Assembly: GCA_001596135.1 (NCBI GenBank)
Contig: CP014773.1
Location: forward strand, 3,100,001-3,164,000
From: Mucilaginibacter sp. PAMC 26640
Lineage (GTDB): Bacteria > Bacteroidota > Bacteroidia > Sphingobacteriales > Sphingobacteriaceae
Length of the DNA stretch: 64,000 nt
Direction: 5' to 3'
The notes beneath the pieces are model-generated. The model made no database searches and was not told the DNA's origin. It saw nothing but the letters and a program-made list of their open reading frames with translations. Shown in pieces: positions 20,186 to 29,087 of this stretch. The position numbers and the translations under genes were made by a program. Within the stretch, counting starts at the first letter, position 1. Each line of letters opens with the position of its first letter.

Positions 20186-20425
20186 TACATTTTATTTGAC
20201 AGACCCTAACTATTAATTTGCAACACTTTGACCACATTAAATTGGTGATTATTAACTGCTTTTTAAATTATCACGACACAAATCGGTTCGCTACATCTCA
20301 GAAAATCCTGTGGTCAAGCGTTCCGTAATATCCACTTCCACCGCGTATTTAAGTCATTTAAACAGCAGTAAATTCCGGCAAGCTCTGCCAGTTGTTTCTG
20401 GCAGCTCTGTTGAACCGGCAAATTC

Positions 20426-22822
20426 TTATTCCGTCCTGCTTAAGCCGTTAAATTTTTCTACAAGGGCCGCCCAGTCCTCCCCATATTTCAGGCTTAACAT
20501 TTTGCCATTGGGCGATATGATCACCTTGGTGGGATAGCCGGTGATGGCATAGTCGTTTTCAATTACCCTGTTGGACATGACGGCGGGCAGATCGTACCTG
20601 TTGTTTTTTAGATAAGATTTTACATTGACTTCCAGGTCGCGGCAGGCGATGCTTAACAAGTTGATGCCGGCATGCTGCCCTGCTTTAATTTCCTGGCTGT
20701 AGGTGTTTAAAGCGGGCATCTCCTCGCGGCAAGGGCTGCACCAGGTTCCCCAGAAATCCAGCACCAGCCATTTACCTTTGAAATCGCTGAGTGACCGATC
20801 CGTACCGTCAATACCTCTCAAAGTAAAAGCAGGGGCGGGTTGCCAGCTGGAAACGATATTGTTTTTGAAAAACGCCTTGTAGTCTTTCCCTGGAAAATGT
20901 GACTCGTAAACCTTCTGCATTTGGTCCATCGTACCGGGCTCGGCATTAATGTTTTCAACAAACACCTTGAGCGCCTCTTCGTCGTTCCCGCTGTTGAAAA
21001 GGCGGGTAATAAACTCATCCCGGTAGCTTTCCTTAGATTTCAGGAAAACCCGGTCATAGAAACTGGTGTAGGCCTTTTCCTTTTCGTTTTTTGGAGAGCT
21101 TTGCGCTGCTTTAGCCAGGTATTGCAGCGCCTTAACCGAATCGGCAAGTTTGGCGTCGGTGTATTTTAAATACCATGCGTATGCCAATATGTTCTGATCT
21201 GCATTGCGCGACCTACTCAGGGTATCGGCAGCAAAACGTTCCAGGTTGGCCATGGTTTTTTTCAGCAGTACATCCGCTTCGGGTTGTTTTTTTACACTGA
21301 CCAGCATTTTATAAATGAGCAGCGCATACCGGCTGCCGTTACCTCTTTGCTGGTAAACGTCATCAAGTTGAATCAATTTTTTGCCGGTTTTTATCAGGTA
21401 ATCGCCGTCTTTCTTATGCTCTTTCGCGTCAACCCAAAGGTATAGCGGTTCAGTTTGCTGGCGCATTATCGGGTCCTTATCAACATGTAATCTGTTTAAC
21501 AGCTGTTTGGAAATTAGTTCGGCTTTGTTATGACTCGCGGTCTGCTCGGCAAACCATTTTTTTACACTATCCGGCGTCATGGCCTTCTCTTTAACATATT
21601 TTTTAAATTCCTCATCATTAACCAGTTCGTCATAATCCATACTGATGAAATTTTGGGCAAAGCTTTCTTGTACCCAGCCTTTAAATCCCGCGTCTTTATA
21701 CATGTAATGGCTGATTTCCTCAGCGGAATCAACCGAAAGGTGGAGCATATTACCCATTTTATTAAAGAGGTGACTCTGCTGATCTTTTAAATAACGGGTA
21801 GGCGTTTTAATAAGTAGCGCTTCGTATGTTTTAAAATCATTTACACCGGTTACCTGTTGTACCAGGCTCAGCTTATTTACCGTGTAGGTTGCGTCGCCCC
21901 TAAAAGCGCCATCGTGCGCCCGGAAATAAGGTAACACTTTCGCAGAATCAGTCACAGTGCCGGTTTTAAAGGCATCACTCCAAAACGCGCTTGTCTTAAC
22001 AGCCATGTTTATCCAGGCGGTATCAATAGCATGTTTACTGGCGCCCATACGGACTGTTACTTCCAGCTGGTATTGTGGCGTAGTTATTTTATGTCCGTTG
22101 GTCAATACTTCGCTTTGTTGCTTACTTTTGCTGTAGCTCTGTTCTATTAGGCCCGTCACCTCATTAAATGTGACAATTTTGGTGGCGTTATCCATGATCT
22201 GGCTGTCGTTCGGTTTATCGGATGCCCGGATATACAGCCTTGGTGCAGTGATGGCCGTCACATTGTAAAATACACTATCGGCCGCCTGCCACTCCATTCC
22301 GTAGGTGATTTTCTGTTTGGGGAGCTTGAAAAATAAATTGTTCAGCTCATTCTCCGGGTAAAATTGCGCGTTGTTTTTGAGCATCGAAGTTGTTTCCCGG
22401 CTAAGCCCCCAGTTTTTGGCGGCCTCGTCAATGGCTTCCATAACACCCAGGATGTCAATAACGGTATTGGAGGAATCCAACTTCACTACCAGTGGCTTTT
22501 GCAAAAGGGCCAGGTGAAGAAACGAGTTGGTGGAGTTAAACGTAGTGTTTTCCAAACTATCGGTATTAAAGTGGTATTGCTGGTCATTTTGCTTGTTGTT
22601 GACCCAGACCCGCACCAGGCGGCACTCCAGTAATGTGTTGTTGCCCTCTTTACCTAATACTTTGAACTGGAAGGTGCTCCGGTAATTATTGTTCATGTAA
22701 GGGAAGTTGAGCTGCTCGTGGCTGTCATACTCGAACTCCGTATTTTTTGGAAGAGAAATTGATTGGCCATAAATGTTTGAAAAAGAGGCGAGCGTGAGCA
22801 GGAGGACAAATAATTGTTTCAT
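20426..22822 (-). CDS. Large periplasmic protein with C-terminal TlpA/thioredoxin domain
   Basis: The 798-residue protein has a signal peptide (about residues 1-20) and a long N-terminal region resembling DUF6263-type domains. That region includes a segment that compares a measured value with a bound (FEYDSHEQLNFPYM, QSHLFNKMGNML). A helical middle follows, then a TlpA-like domain from about residue 660 with FTLRGIDGTDRSLSDFKGKW and the redox motif WGTWCSPCREEMP near residue 692. It is probably an envelope thiol-disulfide oxidoreductase in which the long N-terminus recognises partners. Just upstream, in the same direction, lie a response regulator and remnants of a kinase. Confidence 0.8.
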   Translation of the reverse strand: MKQLFVLLLTLASFSNIYGQSISLPKNTEFEYDSHEQLNFPYMNNNYRSTFQFKVLGKEGNNTLLECRLVRVWVNNKQNDQQYHFNTDSLENTTFNSTNSFLHLALLQKPLVVKLDSSNTVIDILGVMEAIDEAAKNWGLSRETTSMLKNNAQFYPENELNNLFFKLPKQKITYGMEWQAADSVFYNVTAITAPRLYIRASDKPNDSQIMDNATKIVTFNEVTGLIEQSYSKSKQQSEVLTNGHKITTPQYQLEVTVRMGASKHAIDTAWINMAVKTSAFWSDAFKTGTVTDSAKVLPYFRAHDGAFRGDATYTVNKLSLVQQVTGVNDFKTYEALLIKTPTRYLKDQQSHLFNKMGNMLHLSVDSAEEISHYMYKDAGFKGWVQESFAQNFISMDYDELVNDEEFKKYVKEKAMTPDSVKKWFAEQTASHNKAELISKQLLNRLHVDKDPIMRQQTEPLYLWVDAKEHKKDGDYLIKTGKKLIQLDDVYQQRGNGSRYALLIYKMLVSVKKQPEADVLLKKTMANLERFAADTLSRSRNADQNILAYAWYLKYTDAKLADSVKALQYLAKAAQSSPKNEKEKAYTSFYDRVFLKSKESYRDEFITRLFNSGNDEEALKVFVENINAEPGTMDQMQKVYESHFPGKDYKAFFKNNIVSSWQPAPAFTLRGIDGTDRSLSDFKGKWLVLDFWGTWCSPCREEMPALNTYSQEIKAGQHAGINLLSIACRDLEVNVKSYLKNNRYDLPAVMSNRVIENDYAITGYPTKVIISPNGKMLSLKYGEDWAALVEKFNGLSRTE

Positions 22823-22901
22823 TGGCTTGTGATGGTTTAATATTTATATGTCTGTTTAAATTGAGGTTAAAGTTCTTGCATACGTTGCGCATAAGTAACG
22901 C

Positions 22902-23549
22902 CTATCGGTATTTTATGCCCGTTGATGATGATCTGTGTTTGTCGAATTTATCGATCTTATCCCGGGCGACTATGAATGCCCGGTGGGTACGATTGAATTT
23001 TGGGTTAGGAAGCATTAGCTGAAGATCGGTAATGATCATATGCGTGCTGAACGAGTTGCTACTGAGCAGGTGGATCCGCGCGTAATTGCCGGCAGCGTCA
23101 ATAAACAGGATGTCATCCAGTTCCACCCTGATCTGCTCATAACAGTCCTTAATAAAAATGGATGCCGTGCCTTCGTCATTAGCAGCTTTATTACGCAAGC
23201 TGTACAGCTCATGGGCTTTGGTACACGCCTCTAAAAAACAGGGCAGGGAAAACAGCTCAAGCATACAATCGATCGCGTCCAGCTCAAAACTTTTCACCGC
23301 GTGTTCAGAGTGTGCCGTGGTAAAAATAACCATGGGCGGGTTGTTCAGGCTGTGCAGGAAGTCGGTACCGCTTACATCCGGCGTTTTAATATCCAGGAAT
23401 ACCAGGTTGGTTTTGTTCCACTGCAAATAACTCTTCGCCTCAAAACCATTGGTAAATGTCGCCTTTAGTTCAATGAACGGAGCTATAAGGGCATGCGATT
23501 TGACCAAGTCAAGGGCTATCGGTTTGTCGTCAATGGCAATGGCTGTCAT
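22902..23549 (-). CDS. LytTR response regulator, C-terminus frameshifted
   Basis: This has a receiver domain with acidic pair IDDKP (residues 7-8) and phosphoacceptor Asp53 in VFLDIKTPDVSG, followed by a LytTR DNA-binding domain from about residue 125 (IFIKDCYEQIRVELDDILFI, THMIITDLQLMLPN, FNRTHRAFIVA). The reading frame ends DKHRSSSTGIKYR. Inserting one base at about 22934/22935 restores the family ending DKHQIIINGHKIPIGVTYAQ and moves the stop to 22867. About 17 C-terminal residues of the DNA-binding domain are therefore lost or replaced. Its start overlaps the stop of the kinase remnant (ATGA). Confidence 0.8.
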   Translation of the reverse strand: MTAIAIDDKPIALDLVKSHALIAPFIELKATFTNGFEAKSYLQWNKTNLVFLDIKTPDVSGTDFLHSLNNPPMVIFTTAHSEHAVKSFELDAIDCMLELFSLPCFLEACTKAHELYSLRNKAANDEGTASIFIKDCYEQIRVELDDILFIDAAGNYARIHLLSSNSFSTHMIITDLQLMLPNPKFNRTHRAFIVARDKIDKFDKHRSSSTGIKYR

Positions 23550-23765
23550 GCGTTTGAATTAAGGTGATCATTATTGGCGAGTTCGATGGTCAGGTGAACA
23601 AAAAATTCTTTGGTGTTCTCGCGGATCACCAGGTCGTGCCGGTTTAGATAAAGTAATACCAGCCTTTGCTTTACGTTCTCCAGCCCGATACCGCTTTGGC
23701 TCATTTCGCCTTCGGTTTCTGTGCGTAAATGGATGCTGATATGCGCATCGAAATAGATTTTGCTA
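23546..23765 (-). pseudogene. C-terminal stub of a LytS/YehU-type sensor histidine kinase
   Basis: A minus-strand frame without a start codon reads SGIGLENVKQRLVLLYLNR, then HDLVIRENTKEFFVHLTIEL, ending in TGA overlapping the ATG of the LytTR regulator. GIGLxNVKQRL is the G2-box end of the HATPase domain in His_kinase-family (PF06580) sensors. The rest of the kinase is missing: at about 23765 the sequence switches to a different gene in another frame. This is a deletion junction, not a usual gene boundary. Confidence 0.75.
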
Positions 23766-23768
23766 TCC

Positions 23769-24044
23769 TTAATTGTCGCGGGGATAAAAAACCAGGCTGG
23801 CGCTCCGGGGTTCTTCCATGTGATATTTAAGCACCAGCTTCCCGTTTACAATTTTGGGACAAAATACTTCGCCTCCTAAACGCACGCAAAATACCCCTGC
23901 GGTATCTTTCATACCGGATGCATTGATATTCAGATTGATGTATCCCACCAGCGAGGCTACACTCTTTGAATTTGGCTGCAAAATCCCTGTGTTGAAAAAC
24001 AGGCAAAAGATCGCGAAAAAGATAATGGATTTTAATTGTGACAT
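23769..24044 (-). CDS. Truncated exported protein with DUF4369-like start
   Basis: The 91-residue ORF has a signal peptide (residues 1-22) and the beginning of a beta domain (VNGKLVLKYHMEEPRSASLV) like the DUF4369 region that precedes TlpA thioredoxin domains. It ends exactly where kinase-derived sequence begins, so it is best read as the 5' part of a longer gene joined to the kinase stub by deletion. Confidence 0.5.
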   Translation of the reverse strand: MSQLKSIIFFAIFCLFFNTGILQPNSKSVASLVGYINLNINASGMKDTAGVFCVRLGGEVFCPKIVNGKLVLKYHMEEPRSASLVFYPRDN

Positions 24045-24076
24045 ATCATAGGTATAGAATTTAATTATTTATAAGG

Positions 24077-25240
24077 TCATTCAAAGCTGGTTAACGCTTG
24101 CTTCAGGTCGTTAATCAGGTAGTTCGGGTCCTCCAGTCCGATGTACATTCTTATCAGTTGGTCTTGCGGGTTGTCTACACAGTAGGCTTTCTGGTCGATA
24201 GAGACGATGGAGGGCATTACCAGGCTTTCGTGCCCGCCCCAGGAAACGGCTATCAGGATGTGCTGCAGGCTGTTACAGAATTGCTCAATTTTCCTGAACG
24301 TGGAGTTTTTAAGCGTAAAACTGAAAAGGCCGCCGCATCCCTGCATTTGTTCTTTTGCCAGTTTACCCTGCTCAAAATTGGGGTTAAAAGGCCAGATCAC
24401 CCGATCTATTTCCGGATGATCATGAAGCCAGGCGGCAACGACTTTTGTGGTTTCGAAACTGCGTTGTAAACGTAAAGGCAGGGTTCTTAAACCCCTTAAC
24501 AGCAGCCAAGCAGAATTTGGCGACAGGGCAGGGCCAAGGTTCATAAACTCGGTATTGAAGATCTGCCTGATCATGGCTTTACTGCCGGTAAGCACACCTG
24601 CTATTACATCAGAGTGCCCGCCGATGTATTTAGTTGCCGATTGCGCTACGAGGTCGATACCCATTTGTATGGGTTGCTGAAAAATAGGGGTACAGTAGCT
24701 GTTATCTATTATAGTAATAATGCCCCGCGATTTTGCAAACTTGGCCACGCGTCTGATGTCCTGCAGTTCATAAGTCAGCGTGTTGGGGCTTTCCAGGAGT
24801 ATCAGGCGGGTTTGTGGTAACACCGCAATTTCAAAGTTGCTGAACTCAGTACCATTTACAAACGTAGTGGTGATGCCAAACCGGGGCAAAAATCTTTCAA
24901 ACAACTTTACCGTCCAGCTATAAGATGATTTTACGGTAATAACATGGTCGCCTGCTTTAACGAGCGATAATACAGCTACGCTTATTGCCCCTATACCGCT
25001 GTTGAATAGTAGTGCGTCTTCGGCGCCGTCAAGCGCAGCCAGTTTTTTTCTCAGTATATTGACGGTAGGGTTTTGACCCCGGGAGTACAGGTTGGCTTCA
25101 AATTCGTCGGCCATGGCCACGCGCATATCGTCAACCGTTTTAAACGTAAAGTTGCTTGATTGAATAATTGGCGGCGATACTGCATTGAAGTAGTTTTCCC
25201 TGTCTTCGCCCAGTTCATTAATAATAAATGACAAATCCAT
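24077..25240 (-). CDS. Trans-sulfuration family PLP enzyme (cystathionine gamma-synthase/lyase-like)
   Basis: A 387-residue Cys/Met-metabolism PLP enzyme. It has the YSRGQNPTVNILRKKLAALD segment, the active-site SYSWT loop, the PLP Asp in TIIDNSYCTPIFQQP, the Schiff-base Lys in SATKYIGGHSDVIAG, and the C-terminal WGGHESLVMP and RMYIGLEDPNYL motifs. It may cleave or form C-S bonds (cystathionine, homocysteine or methionine); the exact reaction cannot be set by sequence. Its ATG follows the permease stop by 2 bp, so the two form an operon for uptake and use of an amino acid. Expression may be controlled by a LacI-type site at 26652-26667. Confidence 0.87.
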   Translation of the reverse strand: MDLSFIINELGEDRENYFNAVSPPIIQSSNFTFKTVDDMRVAMADEFEANLYSRGQNPTVNILRKKLAALDGAEDALLFNSGIGAISVAVLSLVKAGDHVITVKSSYSWTVKLFERFLPRFGITTTFVNGTEFSNFEIAVLPQTRLILLESPNTLTYELQDIRRVAKFAKSRGIITIIDNSYCTPIFQQPIQMGIDLVAQSATKYIGGHSDVIAGVLTGSKAMIRQIFNTEFMNLGPALSPNSAWLLLRGLRTLPLRLQRSFETTKVVAAWLHDHPEIDRVIWPFNPNFEQGKLAKEQMQGCGGLFSFTLKNSTFRKIEQFCNSLQHILIAVSWGGHESLVMPSIVSIDQKAYCVDNPQDQLIRMYIGLEDPNYLINDLKQALTSFE

Positions 25241-25242
25241 GG

Positions 25243-26574
25243 TTACGGTGTTGCTATTGGTTTTCGGTTACGTTTTGTAATATAATATATGATAAAGCCT
25301 GCACAAAAAGTGCAGATACAAATGATTGCGGCCATAGGCGTATCGATGAAGATAGAAATTGTAACAAGCCAGTAAGCAGTGATAAATATCACCGGAATGA
25401 AGGGATACCATTTTATGGTGTAAATACCGGTGTTATCCAGGTTTTTAGTTTTACGACGCAAAACGAAAATAGAAAGTGCTGCTGTCGATAGGCCTACCGT
25501 ATCAAAAAACATAATATAACTCATCATCTTTTCGAACGATCCGATAAAGAAAAGGATGATCAATACTGCCCCTACAAAAAAACACAATCCAAATACCTGC
25601 ACTTGTGTTTTACTATTAACGTGCTTAAATATCGGGGGAAGTATACCGTCCTCGGCCATAGCATAATAAACCCTTGGGTTGGACATAATATTTACGTTGA
25701 TAAATGAAAGTACGGAAACGAACATCAGTAACGATATCACCTTGTAACCCGTTGTGCCAAACATGACGCCTGCCAGCGTGGCAGCCAAGGCAGGTTGGTG
25801 TTGTATCCCATTAATTCCTAAAACATAGTAATAGGCAAAATTGATAAGCATATAAAGGATAACGACGGTAATTATTCCTCTAAAAATTGCTTTAGGTACG
25901 TTTATTTTTGCATCAATACTATCGCCGCCGAAATTGATAGTTTGCTGATATCCTCCGTAAGTGAAAAAAATAGCGATCAGGCTTACACCTATGCCATATA
26001 ATGTGTTATGATTTATTTCTTTAAAATGATGGTGCTCAACCGGAAACGCCGGTGCTTTGAAAACAGCTGTGCAAAGCATCAAGATCATGCCTATCTTTAA
26101 CAGCGTTAATATGTTTTGTGTACGGGCGCTCATTTTTACCCCCAGCAGATTGATGACAAAAAGGATGAACATTGATGATATAGACACAATTTTAATACTA
26201 ATATTTTGTTGCAGGCTTTGAGGCATAATCACCGGACAAATGTAGTTGGCACCGATAAGCGCTACAGCTGCAACCGACGCCGCATTGCTTATCACTAATA
26301 TCCAATTGATCATAAACGCGAATGCCGGATGAAAACAATAAGAAACGACTTTATAAAAGCCGCCCGTACTGGGATAACGAGCACCAATTTCTGCAAAGGT
26401 GAGTGCCCCGCATAAGCTGATGGCTCCGCCAAAAAACCATGCGCCGAAATAAAGCACCGGATTACTCAAATGATTGGCCACTTCTGCCGGAGTAGCAAAA
26501 ATACCCATACCAATAACCAAACTAACCACGATCATCGACAAATCGAATCGATTAAGCTTCGGGATTAGGGCCAT
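25243..26574 (-). CDS. APC-superfamily amino acid permease
   Basis: This 443-residue membrane protein has about 12 hydrophobic segments. It begins with the APC signature LSMIVVSLVIGMGIFATPAE, in which G-x-G-I unwinds TM1, and TM2-3 follow with GGAISLCGALTFAEIGARYP and STGGFYKV. It is a proton- or amino-acid-coupled importer or antiporter in the inner membrane. The first gene of the operon with the trans-sulfuration enzyme, it is divergent from the LacI regulator gene with a 233-bp intergenic region. A sulfur amino acid is the likely substrate, inferred from the partner enzyme. Confidence 0.87.
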   Translation of the reverse strand: MALIPKLNRFDLSMIVVSLVIGMGIFATPAEVANHLSNPVLYFGAWFFGGAISLCGALTFAEIGARYPSTGGFYKVVSYCFHPAFAFMINWILVISNAASVAAVALIGANYICPVIMPQSLQQNISIKIVSISSMFILFVINLLGVKMSARTQNILTLLKIGMILMLCTAVFKAPAFPVEHHHFKEINHNTLYGIGVSLIAIFFTYGGYQQTINFGGDSIDAKINVPKAIFRGIITVVILYMLINFAYYYVLGINGIQHQPALAATLAGVMFGTTGYKVISLLMFVSVLSFINVNIMSNPRVYYAMAEDGILPPIFKHVNSKTQVQVFGLCFFVGAVLIILFFIGSFEKMMSYIMFFDTVGLSTAALSIFVLRRKTKNLDNTGIYTIKWYPFIPVIFITAYWLVTISIFIDTPMAAIICICTFCAGFIIYYITKRNRKPIATP

Positions 26575-26651
26575 ATGCGAAACAGTTGATAAGTAATAGC
26601 ATGAGACTGAAATATGAAACAGATTATGTTTGACAAGTTAATAAAAAAACA

Positions 26652-26667
26652 GGTAAATGGTTTTATC
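26652..26667. promoter_or_regulatory. LacI-type operator upstream of the permease operon
   Basis: GGTAAATGGTTTTATC at 26652-26667 matches, at 14 of 16 positions, the symmetric site at 28077-28092 (GGTAAAACGTTTTATC) when read in reverse. It lies between the divergent permease and LacI genes, about 78 bp before the permease ATG. It could mediate control of the permease operon and autoregulation of LacI. Confidence 0.55.
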
Positions 26668-26807
26668 AAACATTATGCTGAGGTTAATTGAATTCATCAG
26701 CATTTGTTATATTTATGGGCATCAAGCTAATTTAATAAAAACGACTTGTAGATTTTCACACAGTATTGTGGCTGATTCTTTCAATGCCTTATTGACCTTA
26801 ACGATAA

Positions 26808-27830
26808 ATGAAAAAAAGTATATCTATAAAAGATATTGCAAATCTTACTAATACTTCTATTACCACGGTTTCTTTTGTGCTGAATGGAAAAGGACGAATA
26901 AGTAAAGAAATTTCGAAAAAAATATTAGAAGTTGCCGAAAAATACGGGTACGAGCCTAATCGTATGGCAGTTGGCCTTCGTACAGGAGTATCTAAAGTTA
27001 TAGGATTGATTGTTGAGAGCATCGGCGGTCCTTTTTTTGGCGCTATGGCTAAGGTAATAGAGGAAGAAGCCGAAAAGGCAGGTTATGGTATTATTTATTG
27101 CAGCACCAATAATAATATCCAAAAAGGTAAAGAGGTGATCAAGATGCTGTCACAGCAATTGGTGGACGGATATATCATTACCCCTATGAAGGGTTTGGAA
27201 AAAGAAATTCAAAACCTGGTGGCCGGCGAGAAACCTGTGGTACTGATAGATGGTTACTTTCCCGGTATCGATATTCCTCATGTTTTAGTTGATAATTACA
27301 ATAGCAGTTTCGACGCCGTAAAATTTCTTGTCAGTTCAGGCTATCGCCATATTGGTCTGGTTACTGCCGATCTGGATCTAATACAATTACAGGATAGGGT
27401 ACAGGGTTATAAAGACGCGCTAAAAGACGGTGGCATCAAGGAAAGTAAGAAAATGCTCTTTAAACTACCATTCAATATGCAGGGGGATGAGGCGATCAAT
27501 TCTATAAAGGCATTTTTAAAGCAACAAAAACAGATGGATGCGGTTTTTTTTACAACTAATTACCTGGGTGTAATGGGGCTGCAAAGTATCAACCAGCTAA
27601 AATTTAATATTCCGAACAGATTGGCTGTGATCAGCTTTGATGATAATGAAATATTTAACCTTTATCCTCCGGGTATCACAACGGTTAAGCAGCCTACCTA
27701 CGAAATTGCCAAGTCCGCTATTGATGTTCTTTTATCACAAATGAACAGTGAAAAATACAATATCTCTAAAATTAATATTTGTTTACCGGCAACCTTGGTA
27801 GTGAGGGGCTCAACTCCAGTTCTCAGTTAG
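26808..27830 (+). CDS. LacI/GalR-family transcriptional regulator
   Basis: A 340-residue protein with an N-terminal LacI HTH (SIKDIANLTNTSITTVSFVL, then NGKGRISKEISKKI) including the hinge helix at YEPNRMAVGLRTG. A periplasmic-binding-protein-like effector domain follows (IGLIVESIGGPFFGAMAKVI, VLVDNYNSSFDAVKFL, LAVISFDDNEIFNLYPPGIT). It is divergent from the permease operon and upstream of the SusCD locus. The palindromes around both promoters are its probable operators. The effector is likely a sugar released by the locus, perhaps fucose because of the GH29 gene; this is inference. Confidence 0.9.
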   Translation: MKKSISIKDIANLTNTSITTVSFVLNGKGRISKEISKKILEVAEKYGYEPNRMAVGLRTGVSKVIGLIVESIGGPFFGAMAKVIEEEAEKAGYGIIYCSTNNNIQKGKEVIKMLSQQLVDGYIITPMKGLEKEIQNLVAGEKPVVLIDGYFPGIDIPHVLVDNYNSSFDAVKFLVSSGYRHIGLVTADLDLIQLQDRVQGYKDALKDGGIKESKKMLFKLPFNMQGDEAINSIKAFLKQQKQMDAVFFTTNYLGVMGLQSINQLKFNIPNRLAVISFDDNEIFNLYPPGITTVKQPTYEIAKSAIDVLLSQMNSEKYNISKINICLPATLVVRGSTPVLS

Positions 27831-28017
27831 GAGTTAAATAGTTACCTATACTTTCTGCTTATAAAAGGTATGTTTCGCAATGCTATTCGTTGATTTGAGT
27901 CATATTGGTGATAATCTGTTAGATACTATTGCTTTAATTGTCTGTTTGGTAATATATGGCGTAATAATTTGCGAATTTTTAAATTTAACCATTTGTTAAT
28001 ATTAAATGCGAATTTAT

Positions 28018-28049
28018 TTTGGTAAAACATTTTACTAACATTATATTTG
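28018..28049 (+). promoter_or_regulatory. Bacteroidota-type promoter for the SusCD locus
   Basis: TTTG at 28018-28021 and TATATTTG at 28042-28049 are separated by 20 bp, an exact match to the -33/-7 consensus TTG-N(19-21)-TAnnTTTG. The start of transcription would be near 28056, leaving a leader of about 425 nt before the first gene of the locus. Confidence 0.75.
28021..28036. promoter_or_regulatory. LacI-type operator O1 inside the promoter spacer
   Basis: The palindromic core TAAAACATTTTA (28023-28034) lies between the -33 and -7 elements, where a bound LacI protein would block RNA polymerase. It resembles the downstream O2 site, from which it is separated by 56 bp centre to centre. Confidence 0.65.
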
Positions 28050-28076
28050 GTTGTTCTTTAAAACAGTGGTTAATTT

Positions 28077-28092
28077 GGTAAAACGTTTTATC
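28077..28092. promoter_or_regulatory. LacI-type operator O2 downstream of the promoter
   Basis: TAAAACGTTTTA (28079-28090) is a perfect 12-bp palindrome with the central CG typical of LacI-family sites, extended by GG and TC on the flanks. It lies at about +29. Two sites suggest cooperative repression. Confidence 0.7.
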
Positions 28093-28194
28093 AGTCTAAT
28101 TGTGAAAATTCCATTGCTTCTGTTGTGATGCGCTCTTGTTCTTTTTATTAATTTAAATCTAACTAAAATTACCTATGAAGAAATTCTACATTTT

Positions 28195-28420
28195 TTAAGT
28201 TCTATAAAATGCATGTTTCGCGGCAGGCCCAATTGTTAATTTAACTTCTCCGGAATGGGTTGATTTGCAGAGGGATAGCCTTATTGGCTCCTGAAACAGC
28301 ATTAACTGCAGGTATTCATCTTCTTTTAAATTAATGGCCTCCCTGGATAAGGCAGGCAATCCGATAAAATCAGTAGTTGATTCGGGATGGTGAACTATTG
28401 CCTTTTTTAGCCACTTCGCT
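28195..28420 (-). pseudogene. Unidentified gene fragment in the locus leader
   Basis: On the minus strand a frame without a start reads KWLKKAIVHHPESTTDFIGL, then SREAINLKEDEYLQLMLF and SGEVKLTIGPAAKHAFYRT to a TAA at 28195-28197. It looks like a real protein C-terminus. On the opposite strand, an orphan start ATGAAGAAATTCTACATT (28174) reads only seven residues to a TAA at 28195-28197. The two frames meet at about 28196, which looks like a rearrangement scar. No family recognised. Confidence 0.45.
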
Positions 28421-28481
28421 GTGTGAAACAGCTGTTAAACGGACTATATGAATCAAATTTTAAACTTTTAATTAACAATCT

Positions 28482-29036
28482 ATGAATGTATTGAAATTAT
28501 CCAGGCAGCTGTTGGTAATGCTTTTTATTGCCATGTTTTTTTGCGCCGGTTGTAAAAAGGATGCGAAGCGCACCTATGATCTGTTGCCGCCAGATCCGGA
28601 AGACGTAACAGCGCAGGGTGCCCTAAGTGTTAACATTGAAAACACCGGCGGCCCGGATGCAGGAGAAGGATCTGCAAAAGTAACCGATGGAGACACCGGG
28701 TCAAAATTTTTGATCTTTAGTTATGCTCCTGCGTTTTATATCCAACTGAAATTTAAAAAAGCGCAGCATATCACTTCTTACTCGCTTACTTCAGCAAACG
28801 ACGCGCCGACACGGGATCCAAAAAACTGGAATATTTCCGGATCTAACGATGGCACTACATGGACGGTTTTGGACACCAGGACCGGTGAAACCTTTTCCGA
28901 CAGGGGTAAAACCAATACTTATGACTTTACCACACCAGACACGTTCACCTATTACCGGCTGAATATTACTGCAAACGGGGGAAGTTCGCTATTCCAGATG
29001 GCTGAATTTCGTGTGATAAATTACCCTTTGAATTAA
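28482..29036 (+). CDS. Lipoprotein with F5/8 type C (discoidin-like) domain
   Basis: The 184-residue protein has a signal peptide with lipobox CAGC (Cys at about residue 24). A carbohydrate-binding F5/8-C-like domain fills the rest: AKVTDGDTGSKFLIF, FYIQLKFKKAQHITSYSLTS, DPKNWNISGSNDGTTWTVLD and YYRLNITANGG. It is the first gene of the locus after the LacI-controlled promoter. A surface glycan-binding role next to SusC/SusD is likely. Confidence 0.8.
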   Translation: MNVLKLSRQLLVMLFIAMFFCAGCKKDAKRTYDLLPPDPEDVTAQGALSVNIENTGGPDAGEGSAKVTDGDTGSKFLIFSYAPAFYIQLKFKKAQHITSYSLTSANDAPTRDPKNWNISGSNDGTTWTVLDTRTGETFSDRGKTNTYDFTTPDTFTYYRLNITANGGSSLFQMAEFRVINYPLN

Positions 29037-29087
29037 AAGCCAGCTAACCATAATCAACAAAATTTTTATCCCACAAACCAAGAAATT

